Positions 1 through 6,792 of a stretch of 25,330 nt of DNA are shown in pieces (the first letter of the stretch is position 1; each line of letters opens with the position of its first letter). Origin of the DNA: a virus; IMG/VR virus record IMGVR_UViG_3300034102_000833, positions 1 to 25,330 of that record; one strand, written 5' to 3'. The notes under the pieces were generated by a model. The model ran no database searches, was not told where the DNA came from, and saw only the letters and a list, made by a program, of their open reading frames with translations. The position numbers and the translations under genes are program-made.

Positions 1-141
1 TTGATTGAATATCAAGCTAAAACAATAGAGAAACATACAAAACAATTAGAAGAAAATGTTCATACAAAAGTATTAATATCTCAATTAGAAAAAAAAGTAG
101 ATAAATTAGAAAAAGAATTAGATACCGCAAGAGGTAAATAA
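1..141 (+). CDS. C-terminal part of a coiled-coil protein (5' end outside window)
   Basis: The frame is open from the first base to a TAA at 139-141, giving 46 visible residues. They are almost all charged or polar, with hydrophobic residues at heptad-like spacing (LISQLEKKVDKLEKELD), so a coiled coil is likely. There is no membrane segment in the visible part. The TAA overlaps the ATG of the next gene by one base, which suggests translational coupling. A TTG sits at base 1, but a start there is unlikely to be the true one; the gene probably begins upstream. I do not recognise the family. Its place before the lysis genes would suit a small accessory or lysis-related protein, but that is only a guess. 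Confidence 0.55.
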   Translation: MIEYQAKTIEKHTKQLEENVHTKVLISQLEKKVDKLEKELDTARGK

Positions 142-356
142 TGATTGAAGCAGTATTTGCATTATTAATGTATATGAATGGTAAGCTAGAAGGATATTCT
201 CCTAAAGCTAATATTGCAGATTGTTTAGAACAAAAAAGAAAAGTAGAACGTGATGGTAACCCAAGTGTTACTTCATGGAGTTGTAAAGAAGTAAAAGCCA
301 TTATAGAAACAGATAAACATGGCGTTAAAAGAATCAAAGAAGTTAAACAAGATTAA
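141..356 (+). CDS. Small protein with hydrophobic N-terminus, unknown function
   Basis: This 71-residue protein starts at an ATG overlapping the previous stop codon (TAATG). Its first 12 residues (MIEAVFALLMYM) are hydrophobic. That is shorter than a normal signal peptide or membrane span, so export is possible but not shown. The rest is hydrophilic and lysine-rich, with cysteines at residues 28 and 48 that could pair if the protein is exported. It lies directly before the glucosaminidase gene, so a role in lysis is possible. I do not recognise a named family. Being a real gene is supported by the coupled start, the absence of a competing frame and the tight packing. Confidence 0.6.
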   Translation: MIEAVFALLMYMNGKLEGYSPKANIADCLEQKRKVERDGNPSVTSWSCKEVKAIIETDKHGVKRIKEVKQD

Positions 357-409
357 TTGTATTAACAACCTTGCAGTTGGATGCTGCTTATTAAATCACT
401 GTAAATGTC

Positions 410-1009
410 ATGACAATAAAGAGTATAATAATAAAATATTTGATAGTAGCTCTACTAGCATTTGTATTAGGTACATTCTTCCCAAATCCAGTCGTCAAGA
501 AGAAAACTGAGAACGCCACAATCGCCTGGGCCAAGAGCCTAGGATTTGGTCCCCCGAGGTTTGAATATAATAACAACCAAGAATTCATTACCTCCCTTAA
601 AAAGTGTATCACTTACCTCAATTTTGACATCCCTACAAATAAACACATAAATACAGAACTTATAGTTGCACAGGCTATAGTAGAATCTAACTATGGAACA
701 TCTAGGTTTGCACGAGAAGGCCATAATTTGTTTGGTATAAGAATATGGTCAAAAGAAGGTATGCTGCCTTATAAACAACCAGATCATATAGATTGGCGTG
801 TTAGAGTCTTTAAAAGTAAGTGTGATTCTGTTAAATATTATATAGAAATTTTAAATACAAAAAAAGTGTATGCAGAATTTAGAAGAGTTAGAGAATTAAC
901 ATTAAATAGAAACCCTATTGCAATGGCTAAAACTTTAGATAATTTTTCTACAAATAAAGAGTATGAAAAACATGTAATAGATGTTATTAATAAATTAAGA
1001 AAAGAATAA
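410..1009 (+). CDS. Membrane-anchored glucosaminidase-type lysin
   Basis: This is a 199-residue peptidoglycan hydrolase of the FlgJ/Bax-like N-acetylglucosaminidase kind. Residues 5-24 (IIIKYLIVALLAFVLGTFFP) form an N-terminal membrane segment or uncleaved signal anchor, which would place the enzyme on the periplasmic side or hold it in the membrane until release. The catalytic domain runs from about residue 80 to the end: the AIVESNYGTSRFA motif carries the likely catalytic Glu92, followed by GHNLFGI (104-110), both hallmarks of the family. It should cut the glycan strands of the host wall. The M15 peptidase at 1512-1970 would cut the peptide cross-links. Codons for residues about 24-50 (bases 480-560) are far richer in G+C than the surroundings. 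Family assignment is strong; the anchor type (SAR or permanent) is inference. Confidence 0.85.
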   Translation: MTIKSIIIKYLIVALLAFVLGTFFPNPVVKKKTENATIAWAKSLGFGPPRFEYNNNQEFITSLKKCITYLNFDIPTNKHINTELIVAQAIVESNYGTSRFAREGHNLFGIRIWSKEGMLPYKQPDHIDWRVRVFKSKCDSVKYYIEILNTKKVYAEFRRVRELTLNRNPIAMAKTLDNFSTNKEYEKHVIDVINKLRKE

Positions 1010-1014
1010 ATATA

Positions 1015-1515
1015 ATGGAACCAAAAGTATTTAAAGGTATTTTAGATAAAGAAGACTTTGAAAAAATAAAATATTTTTTTATGGATGTTAATACATCTTG
1101 GTTTTATCAATCTAAAATGATTATGTCTTCAAAAAAAGATGATAGAGGATATTTTAGTCATGCATTATTTCACAATAATAGAATAACTTCGAATGCTTAC
1201 GATTTAATGTTACCTTTACTTGAAAAATTAAATGCAGGTCCGATTATTGGAATTAGAGCTAATTTAAATATAAAATCAGATAAACAATATTTTTGTGATT
1301 TTCACACCGATGGTAATTATGAAGAAGCTTTAACGGCAATATATTACTTGAATAAAAATAATGGTTATACAGAGTTTGATGATAAAGAAAAAACTAAGGT
1401 ATATTCAGAACCTAATAAAATTGTTGTATTTAATTGTAAACTTAAACATAGAATGGTAAGTCAAACTGACGAAAATAGGAGATTATTAATAAATATAAAT
1501 TATTTTCCAAAATGA
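1015..1515 (+). CDS. 2-oxoglutarate/Fe(II)-dependent oxygenase
   Basis: This 166-residue protein has the signature of the 2OG-Fe(II) oxygenase superfamily on a double-stranded beta helix. The iron ligands are visible as H97-T-D99 in FHTDG and H145 in LKHRM, with R155 or R156 nine to eleven residues later as the likely 2-oxoglutarate anchor. The length matches the small prolyl-4-hydroxylase-like and phage oxygenases. Such enzymes hydroxylate or demethylate proteins, nucleic acids or small molecules; the substrate cannot be read from the sequence. It sits between two lysins, five bases after the glucosaminidase, and its stop overlaps the M15 peptidase start (ATGA). It is therefore probably expressed late with them. 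Family call is firm, role unknown. Confidence 0.85.
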   Translation: MEPKVFKGILDKEDFEKIKYFFMDVNTSWFYQSKMIMSSKKDDRGYFSHALFHNNRITSNAYDLMLPLLEKLNAGPIIGIRANLNIKSDKQYFCDFHTDGNYEEALTAIYYLNKNNGYTEFDDKEKTKVYSEPNKIVVFNCKLKHRMVSQTDENRRLLININYFPK

Positions 1516-1970
1516 TACTAAGTAAAAGCTTTACATTAAATGAATTAACAAAGTCTCAAGAAGCAACGAGACTTGGAATAGATAATATTCCAAACGAAGA
1601 ACATATAGAAAATTTAAAAATACTTTGTGAAAAAATACTACAACCACTAAGAGATTATTATGGTATGCCTGTTTCTGTATCTTCTGGATATAGATCAGTT
1701 GCACTTTGCGAAGCTGTAGGATCTTCAGCTAAAAGTCAGCATACTAAAGGACAAGCTGCAGATTTTGAGATATTTGGAGTAGCTAATAAAGATGTTGCAG
1801 ATTTTATTACACAGAATCTTGAATATGACCAATGTATACTTGAGTTTTGGAATGAAAATGAGCCTAATAGTGGGTGGGTTCATTGTAGTTATTCAAAAGA
1901 AAGCAATAGAAAGCAGTACTTGAAGGCACAGAAGGTAAGTGGTAAAATTGTATATTCACCAATGGTTTAA
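1512..1970 (+). CDS. Peptidase M15-type peptidoglycan endopeptidase/carboxypeptidase
   Basis: This is a 152-residue zinc peptidase of the M15 (D-Ala-D-Ala carboxypeptidase, M15_3-like) family. The zinc ligands are visible: H77 and D84 in SQHTKGQAADFE, and H124 in GWVHCSYS. SSGYR (58-61) is the usual conserved turn before them, and E111 is a candidate catalytic glutamate. The length is that of a single catalytic domain without a cell-wall-binding domain, as is usual for phages of Gram-negative hosts. There is no signal peptide, so it needs a holin (perhaps the 23786-24016 product) to reach the wall. The start ATG overlaps the oxygenase stop by four bases. With the glucosaminidase it makes a two-enzyme lysis set. 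Confidence 0.9.
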   Translation: MILSKSFTLNELTKSQEATRLGIDNIPNEEHIENLKILCEKILQPLRDYYGMPVSVSSGYRSVALCEAVGSSAKSQHTKGQAADFEIFGVANKDVADFITQNLEYDQCILEFWNENEPNSGWVHCSYSKESNRKQYLKAQKVSGKIVYSPMV

Positions 1971-1972
1971 TC

Positions 1973-2077
1973 ATGCCAATAGGAAGATCACAAATACCTC
2001 AACAAATAGAAGGAAAACTTCGTGGAGCAAAACCATCTAGAGCTATGCTTGCATATAAAAAAAGAAAGAAAAAATAA
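1973..2077 (+). CDS. Very small basic protein (34 aa), unknown
   Basis: An ATG two bases after the M15 stop opens a 34-codon frame that ends in TAA at 2075-2077. That stop overlaps the next gene's ATG by one base (TAATG). The product begins MPIGRSQIPQQIEGKLRGAK and ends in a run of basic residues (YKKRKKK). The exact fit between two genes and the coupled junction favour a real gene. I do not recognise a domain. A lysine/arginine tail of this sort could bind DNA or RNA or an acidic partner. It opens a run of five small genes up to 3102. Confidence 0.55.
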   Translation: MPIGRSQIPQQIEGKLRGAKPSRAMLAYKKRKKK

Positions 2078-2322
2078 TGACTAAATTATGTTCTAGAGGA
2101 AAATCAGCAGCAAAAGGAAAATTTAAAATTTGGCCAAGTGCTTATGCAAGTGCTTATGCTTCAAAAATCTGTGCTGGTAAAATAAAAGATCCTTCAGGCA
2201 AGAAAAGAAAAGATTGGAAACCTAAAGGTGCCTACATGGGTAAGTTTATAGAAGTAGAAATGAATGATAAAAATTATTCTAATGAATCTTTAAAAGATTA
2301 TTATGGAGATTTATTAAAATAA
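2077..2322 (+). CDS. Small basic protein with SAYASAYA motif, unknown
   Basis: This 81-residue protein is strongly basic in its first 55 residues and more acidic at the C-terminus. Its centre carries KFKIWPSAYASAYASKICAG, with cysteines at residues 5 and 32. I remember similar YPSAYANAYA-type small proteins from marine phage genomes, but no function is known to me. The ASAY repeat comes from a perfect tandem 12-base repeat (2135-2158). Both ends overlap neighbours by one base, placing it in a coupled series of small genes. Two cysteines are too few for an ordinary zinc finger within one chain. Confidence 0.7.
   Translation: MTKLCSRGKSAAKGKFKIWPSAYASAYASKICAGKIKDPSGKKRKDWKPKGAYMGKFIEVEMNDKNYSNESLKDYYGDLLK
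2135..2158 (+). repeat. Tandem 12-bp direct repeat inside a small gene
   Basis: CAAGTGCTTATG occurs twice, head to tail and without mismatch, at 2135-2146 and 2147-2158. It encodes the repeated ASAY unit of the 81-residue protein. Because the unit is a multiple of three, gain or loss of a copy would not break the frame. Confidence 0.85.
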
Positions 2323-2783
2323 TGTCGGAAAATAAAAACAAAGAAGAATCTACAATAGAACTTGCTAAAAGAGTAGGTTCTAAAGAAGCAGCAAGACTTA
2401 TTACTGAGCAAAAAGCAAAACAAAAACAAGAAAAAGGATTTGAAAAAACAGGACAATACTACTTTGATCTTGGTTTAAAACAAGGTGGTCTTGCAAAATG
2501 GTTTAATGAGAATTGGGTAGACATTTCTGCCCCTAAAAAAGGAGGAGGTTACAAAGAATGTGGAAGAAAATCAGCGAATGGTTCAAAAAGAGGTTACCCA
2601 AAATGTGTTCCTGCGGCAAAAGCAGCAAGAATGAGTGAGAGTCAAAAGAGATCAGCAGTAATTAGAAAAAGATCTGCAGCTAATGTTGGTCCAAAACCAA
2701 CAAATGTTAAAACAATAGTAAATAAACCTAAAAAAATGAAAGATGGTGGTATATATAACATGACAAAAATGAGGTATATTTAG
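2322..2783 (+). CDS. Basic small protein with KKGGGYxxCGR motif, unknown
   Basis: This 153-residue lysine-rich protein has three parts. The N-terminus is charged and helical. The central segment reads WVDISAPKKGGGYKECGRKS, followed by GYPKC (Cys80 and Cys95). The tail reads SESQKRSAVIRKRSA and ends in a KKMKDGG motif near residues 137-143. I recall this CGR...YPKC arrangement as a domain of unknown function in marine phages and large algal viruses, but cannot give a database name with confidence. The KDGG/KKGG motif recurs in two virion-cassette proteins (17840-19063 and 20551-21552), which hints at a shared partner. It starts on a TAATG junction. Confidence 0.7.
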   Translation: MSENKNKEESTIELAKRVGSKEAARLITEQKAKQKQEKGFEKTGQYYFDLGLKQGGLAKWFNENWVDISAPKKGGGYKECGRKSANGSKRGYPKCVPAAKAARMSESQKRSAVIRKRSAANVGPKPTNVKTIVNKPKKMKDGGIYNMTKMRYI

Positions 2784-2786
2784 ATT

Positions 2787-2981
2787 ATGATGAAAAATAA
2801 AAATTTAAGTTCTAAAGCAGACTTAGATAAAGACGGAAAACTGTCTTCTTATGAGAAAAAAAGAGGAATGGCTATTGAACAATCTATGTCTGAAGAGCCT
2901 ATAAAAGCTCAAAAAGGTAAAATGATAGTTAAAGGTCAAAAAGAAATACAAGTTAAAAAACAATACTTCGGAGAATATTAA
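2787..2981 (+). CDS. Small EF-hand-like protein
   Basis: This 64-residue protein carries one canonical EF-hand loop at residues 12-23 (DLDKDGKLSSYE). Asp12, Asp14, Asp16 and Glu23 are at the calcium-ligand positions 1, 3, 5 and 12, and Gly17 is at position 6. The rest is lysine-rich. EF-hand loops normally work in pairs, so a lone loop may dimerise, bind calcium weakly, or stabilise a virion part in calcium-rich seawater; these are inferences. Two ATG codons stand in tandem at the start (2787 and 2790); either could be used. It belongs to the small-gene series before the connector genes. Confidence 0.65.
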   Translation: MMKNKNLSSKADLDKDGKLSSYEKKRGMAIEQSMSEEPIKAQKGKMIVKGQKEIQVKKQYFGEY

Positions 2982-2982
2982 A

Positions 2983-3102
2983 ATGGGAATGAAAACATAT
3001 TTAAAAGCAGGAATAACTCCAAAAAACACACCAGCAAAAGTTGCAGGTATGTTAAAAGGATTTAGTGCTAAGAAAGTTTCTAAAAACGTTAAGAAAAAAT
3101 AA
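2983..3102 (+). CDS. Very small basic protein (39 aa), unknown
   Basis: An ATG one base after the preceding stop opens a 39-codon frame ending in TAA at 3100-3102. The product starts MGMKTYLKAGITPKNTPAKV and ends in KKVSKNVKKK. It has no acidic residue that I can see, so it is extremely basic. I do not recognise it. Its support is the tight fit between neighbours and the shared composition of this small-gene series. An ATG in another frame overlaps its stop at 3102, but the connector gene is better started at 3109. Confidence 0.5.
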   Translation: MGMKTYLKAGITPKNTPAKVAGMLKGFSAKKVSKNVKKK

Positions 3103-3108
3103 TGTCTA

Positions 3109-3798
3109 ATGGCTACTTCAGGAACTACAACATTCGATCTAGACATAGATGATATTATTGAAGAAGCCTATGAACGTTGTGGTGTAAGAACTAACAGCGG
3201 ATACAATATAAAATCAGCAAGAAGAAGTTTAAACATTTTATTTTCTGAATGGGGAAATAGAGGTGTTCATCTTTGGAAAGTTGTTCTTAAAGAACAGTTA
3301 CTTACTGCTGGTACATCAACTTATAATACACCTCAAGATTGTAGTGACGTGTTAGAAGCTTATGTTTCAACTGCTCAAACAGTAACTGAAACAACTAACG
3401 ATATTTCATTAGATAAAATTGATAGATCTGCTTATGCAGCTCTTCCTAATAAAGGACAACAAGGACAACCTTCACAATACTATGTGGATCGTCAAACTAA
3501 TCCAAAAATCAGTTTATATTTAACACCAGATTGTGCTCAATACATTTATTTAAAGTATTATTATATTAGTAGAATTCAAGATGCTGGTGATTATAATGAT
3601 CAAGCTAATGTTCCTTATAGATTTTTACCATGTATGATATCTGGACTTGCATATTATCTAGGACAGAAATTTTCCCCAGATAGAGTGCAAGGATTAAAAC
3701 TAATATATGAGGATGAGTTACAAAGAGCTTTAGAAGAAGATTCTCAAAGAACAAGTTCTTTTATTTCACCTTATTCTTACTTTGGAGATGGAGTTTAA
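3109..3798 (+). CDS. Head-tail connector protein, P22 gp4-like
   Basis: This 229-residue protein resembles the P22 tail accessory factor gp4 group. The N-terminal IDDIIEEAYERCGVRT is followed by SARRSLNILFSEWGNRG, helices typical of the ring that sits under the portal and joins head to tail. The C-terminal half (PYRFLPCMISGLAYYLGQKF) also has the helical character of this family. It should form a dodecameric ring that closes the DNA exit channel after packaging. It heads a three-gene connector block, with stop and start overlapping at 3798. I assigned the family from remembered motifs, not from a search. Confidence 0.7.
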   Translation: MATSGTTTFDLDIDDIIEEAYERCGVRTNSGYNIKSARRSLNILFSEWGNRGVHLWKVVLKEQLLTAGTSTYNTPQDCSDVLEAYVSTAQTVTETTNDISLDKIDRSAYAALPNKGQQGQPSQYYVDRQTNPKISLYLTPDCAQYIYLKYYYISRIQDAGDYNDQANVPYRFLPCMISGLAYYLGQKFSPDRVQGLKLIYEDELQRALEEDSQRTSSFISPYSYFGDGV

Positions 3799-4148
3799 TG
3801 GCATTCGCAAGAGGTAAAAGATCGTTATCTATTTCTGATAGATCAGGAATGCAATTTCCATACGTGGAAATGAAGAGAGAGTGGAATGGTTCTTTTGTTC
3901 ATTATACTGAATACGAACCAAAACAACCTCAATTAGATCCAAGACATCATAAAGCAGATCCACAAGGACTTAAAAACGCTAGAGCAGATACTGTTCCTGG
4001 TGGAGGATGTTTAGTAGAATTAGATTTATATTTTTGGCCTGGACAATTTTTATCTAATGGAATGCAACCTGGAATAAGTGGAGATACTATTAATTCAAAA
4101 AGATCAGCTTACAGTGCAGTTGGAAATGTAACTATTATTATAACATGA
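3798..4148 (+). CDS. Connector-block protein of unknown function
   Basis: This 116-residue protein begins MAFARGKRSLSISDRSGMQF and contains EWNGSFVHYTEYEPKQPQ and a proline- and histidine-rich stretch (DPRHHKADPQGLKNARAD). I remember proteins of this pattern next to adaptor genes in marine phages, always without a function. It has no membrane segment and ends in beta-rich sequence. It overlaps both connector proteins (TAATG at its start, ATGA at its end), so a structural role at the head-tail joint is likely. That role is inferred from position only. Confidence 0.65.
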   Translation: MAFARGKRSLSISDRSGMQFPYVEMKREWNGSFVHYTEYEPKQPQLDPRHHKADPQGLKNARADTVPGGGCLVELDLYFWPGQFLSNGMQPGISGDTINSKRSAYSAVGNVTIIIT

Positions 4149-4828
4149 CATACGCAGAACTAGTACAAAAGATTAGAGATTACACAGAAGTAGGTTCAGA
4201 AGTTTTAACTTCTACTATTGTAAATGGTTTTATTAGAGATTCTGAATTTAAAATATTTAGAAACACAGATGCAGATTATTCTAGAGAATATGCAACTTCA
4301 TCATTTACAGCTGGTAATAAATATTTAACTTTACCTAATACAAACCAATCTTCTGGCTCAACTACTACAAGAGTTGCTTTAATAGTTCGTTCTGTGGTTG
4401 TTACAAATAGTTCTTCTGTTCAAGTAGCATTAGAACCTAGAGATGATACATTTATAACTGAATATAATGCATCAGGTTTAACAGGATTTCCAAAATATTA
4501 TGCAACTTTTAGAGAAAATGCTATTGAAGTAGCCCCTACACCAGATTCAACTTATGTCGTAACTTTAGACTATGTTTATACACCAGATGGTTTAAGTGCC
4601 ACAAATACTGAAACTTATATAAGTATTAATGCACCAGAACTATTATTATATGCGTGTTTAGTTGAAGCTTTTGCATATCTTAAAGGTCCGATGGATATGT
4701 ACAAATTGTATCAAGAGAAGTATAATGAAGCATTACAAGGATTTGCGTTGGAACAAACAGGTAGAAGACGCAGAGACGAATTTCAAGATGGCGTATTACG
4801 CATTAAGCTTAATTCACCATCCCCATAA
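4145..4828 (+). CDS. Head-tail adaptor protein, SU10-type
   Basis: This 227-residue protein matches a widespread phage adaptor pattern. MTYAELVQKIRDYTE opens the N-terminal helix, GFIRDSEFKIFRN follows, then a middle beta domain ending in FPKYYATFRENAIEVAPTPD, and APELLLYACLVEAFAYLKGP with the closing helix YQEKYNEALQGF. This arrangement is the one I associate with SU10-like head-tail adaptors. It would form a second ring below the portal or gp4-like ring and receive the tail nozzle. Start and preceding stop overlap (ATGA). The family is recognised from sequence pattern. Confidence 0.75.
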   Translation: MTYAELVQKIRDYTEVGSEVLTSTIVNGFIRDSEFKIFRNTDADYSREYATSSFTAGNKYLTLPNTNQSSGSTTTRVALIVRSVVVTNSSSVQVALEPRDDTFITEYNASGLTGFPKYYATFRENAIEVAPTPDSTYVVTLDYVYTPDGLSATNTETYISINAPELLLYACLVEAFAYLKGPMDMYKLYQEKYNEALQGFALEQTGRRRRDEFQDGVLRIKLNSPSP

Positions 4829-4849
4829 TAACTATAAGGAGTACAATAT

Positions 4850-5281
4850 ATGGCAATAACACAAGCAGTATGTAATTCATTTAAAGCAGAACTTTTAGGT
4901 GCAGTACATGATTTCGATTCAGGTTCTGGACAAGTATTTAAACTTGCACTTTTCCAATCAAACGCAACTTTAGATCAAAACACAACAGTATTTACATCAA
5001 CAAATGAAGCATCAACTGGTGGACAATATACAACAGGTGGCGGAATACTCGCTGGACAACAAGTATCTTTAGATACAAGTACAGCGATCATTACATTTTC
5101 TGATTTATCATTTACAGGTGTAACATTAACAGCAGATGGTGCATTAATTTATAATACATCCGCTTCTAATAAAGCTGTATGTGTTTTAAGTTTTGGTGGA
5201 GATAAAACAGCAACTTCTGGAACATTTACAATTTTGTTTCCAGCGTTTACAGCAGCAAATGCAATATTAAGAATAGCTTAA
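4850..5281 (+). CDS. Conserved phage virion/tail protein
   Basis: This 143-residue protein begins with a short helix (AVCNSFKAELLGAVHDF). Beta-rich sequence follows, including FKLALFQSNATL, GGQYTTGGGILAGQ and ADGALIYNTSASNKAVCVL, ending in FTILFPAFTAANAILRIA. The pattern is very common in tailed phages, where it is annotated only as a structural or tail protein. A clear ribosome binding site, AAGGAG at 4836-4841, lies eight bases before the ATG and fixes the start. It opens the fibre block, so it may be a small spike or adaptor at the tail tip. Confidence 0.7.
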   Translation: MAITQAVCNSFKAELLGAVHDFDSGSGQVFKLALFQSNATLDQNTTVFTSTNEASTGGQYTTGGGILAGQQVSLDTSTAIITFSDLSFTGVTLTADGALIYNTSASNKAVCVLSFGGDKTATSGTFTILFPAFTAANAILRIA

Positions 5282-5291
5282 AGGTGGTTTC

Positions 5292-5735
5292 ATGGCGTTC
5301 GTTATTAACGATAGAGTCAAGGAAACTACAAGCACAACTGGAACAAGCACAGTTACATTAACTGGTGCACAGTTAGGCTTTCAAAGTTTTTCTGATGGCA
5401 TAGGAGCAGGTAATTCAACTTACTATACGATTGCTTTAGGCAATCAGTGGGAAGTGGGTATTGGCTCGTTAACGAACGCCACAACCTTTACAAGAGATTC
5501 AGTTATCTCTAGTTCAAACACAAGTAATTTAGTAAATTTTTCATCAGGAGTAAAAGATATATTTTGTGCACTACCAGCAACATATACTCCATCTCCTGTA
5601 ATGGAAGCACAAACATTTGTAAATACACACGCAACAACAATTAGTGAAGATCAAACAATTCAATCTGGAGTATTAGCAGGACCTGTTAGTATAACAGGAA
5701 CACAAACAGTAACAGGAAGTTTAGTAATAGTATAA
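5292..5735 (+). CDS. Conserved tail/fibre-associated protein
   Basis: This 147-residue protein carries a familiar phage pattern: NDRVKETTSTTGTSTVTLTG, then GFQSFSDGIGAGNSTYYTIA, QWEVGIGSL and RDSVISSSN...VNFSSGVKDIFCALPA. Many phages have this domain at the start of fibres or as a separate small tail protein. The last 40 residues (ATTISEDQTIQSGVLAGPVS and after) look like a beta-helical fibre shaft entry. A ribosome binding site AAGGTGG at 5281-5287 precedes the ATG. The role as fibre adaptor is inferred from family habit and position. Confidence 0.7.
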   Translation: MAFVINDRVKETTSTTGTSTVTLTGAQLGFQSFSDGIGAGNSTYYTIALGNQWEVGIGSLTNATTFTRDSVISSSNTSNLVNFSSGVKDIFCALPATYTPSPVMEAQTFVNTHATTISEDQTIQSGVLAGPVSITGTQTVTGSLVIV

Positions 5736-6457
5736 TGGGTGGAATTTTACAAGTTGATACAATTCAGAATAATAATGCGACAACGCTTATTACTCAAACG
5801 AATAGTACAACATTAACATTTGGAGTATCGGGACAGAATATAGTTATTCCAAGCGGTGTAACATTTAATACTGCTAGTGCTACAGTTAATTTACCTTCAT
5901 CAATAATTACAGGACAAACTGCAGTAACAACTCCTGCAACAGATGATGTATTATTATGTTATGATACTTCTGCAACAGCTTTAAGAAAAATAACATTTGC
6001 TAATTTTGGAAATGCTCCAGCTTTTATGGCATTTAATGATGGTAGCACTACTCAATCAATTTCAAATAATACAGGTACAGAAATAACTATTTTTAATACA
6101 GAACTATTTGATAGTAATAGTGCTTTCAATACTGCGACTGGTCGTTATACACCACAAGTGGCTGGTAAATATTTTTTTACTGCTTCATTATATTTTGGAA
6201 ATTCATTTGCTAATAATTTTAATATGTTTTTTATTGCTAAAAATAATGCAGCAGATGCTAATTCAACTGATGAAGTTTGTTTTATTACTAGACAATCAGC
6301 AGATGCACTAGTAACAAATGGAATTTTAGATATGAATGGAACAAGTGATTTTGTTTCTGTTATTTTTCTTCAACAATCAGGCGGAAGTAGAACTGTTGGT
6401 GGAGCTGGTGGAGCATCTCTTACATTTTTTGGTGGCTACAGATTAATAGGAGTATAA
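5735..6457 (+). CDS. Tail fibre with C1q-like head domain
   Basis: This 240-residue protein has two parts. Residues 1-60 are a fibre segment (LQVDTIQNNNATTLITQTNS, then a GVTFNTASATVN motif) shared with two other genes here. From about residue 92 a C1q/TNF-like jelly roll follows: PAFMAFNDG, NTELFDSNSAFNTATGRYTP, AGKYFFTASLYF, and GASLTFFGGYRLIGV at the end. C1q-like domains form compact trimers and act as receptor-binding heads in phage fibres, so this is a candidate host-recognition protein. It overlaps the preceding stop (TAATG). Confidence 0.8.
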   Translation: MGGILQVDTIQNNNATTLITQTNSTTLTFGVSGQNIVIPSGVTFNTASATVNLPSSIITGQTAVTTPATDDVLLCYDTSATALRKITFANFGNAPAFMAFNDGSTTQSISNNTGTEITIFNTELFDSNSAFNTATGRYTPQVAGKYFFTASLYFGNSFANNFNMFFIAKNNAADANSTDEVCFITRQSADALVTNGILDMNGTSDFVSVIFLQQSGGSRTVGGAGGASLTFFGGYRLIGV

Positions 6458-6458
6458 T

Positions 6459-6791
6459 ATGGCAAATTTATCAAATAAAATAAAACTATATGCAAATAGA
6501 GAAATAGATTTTCTTAAAGATGTTATTTTAAAAAATGATGCTGAAAGTGGCGGAAAAGATTATATAGCTGAATGGAATCTGGATATACCTAAACCAACAT
6601 TAGCACAATTAGATGCCTTTGAAGCACAAGCTAATGAAGTTGAAAGATTAAACCTAGTTAAAGCAAATAGAGCAAACGAATATCCTGACTTTAAAGAATA
6701 CCTAGATGGTATTGTTAAAGGTGATAATAATCAGGTACAAAAATATATTAATGATTGTTTAGCAGTTAAAGCTAAATACCCAAAGGAATAG
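6459..6791 (+). CDS. Small fibre-associated protein (tail chaperone-like)
   Basis: This 110-residue charged, helical protein ends in NEYPDFKEYLDGIVKGDNNQ and AVKAKYPKE. The pattern YP...LD...KGD...K.KYPK is common in small proteins encoded beside tail fibres (XkdW-like or fibre assembly-like). Unlike its neighbours it is rich in Lys and Glu and has no beta-strand repeats, so it is more likely a helper of fibre assembly than a fibre. The segment IAEWNLDIPKPTLAQLDAF also fits such proteins. Function is inferred from this resemblance. Confidence 0.6.
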   Translation: MANLSNKIKLYANREIDFLKDVILKNDAESGGKDYIAEWNLDIPKPTLAQLDAFEAQANEVERLNLVKANRANEYPDFKEYLDGIVKGDNNQVQKYINDCLAVKAKYPKE

Positions 6792-6792
6792 A

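Noticed and set aside
17-337. Minus-strand frame with hydrophobic C-terminus
   Set aside because: Antisense to the coiled-coil and 71-residue genes; the apparent membrane segments are complements of Lys/Glu codons.
319-510. Alternative plus-strand frame at the start of the lysin gene
   Set aside because: It overlaps both the 71-residue gene and the lysin and has no family pattern, while the lysin frame carries a clear anchor and catalytic domain.
2823-3146. Minus-strand Phe-rich frame
   Set aside because: Complement of lysine-rich small genes whose plus-strand starts and stops interlock.
6108-6311. Hydrophobic plus-strand frame inside the C1q-like fibre
   Set aside because: Shadow of the beta-rich fibre in another frame; the C1q pattern in the main frame is far stronger.
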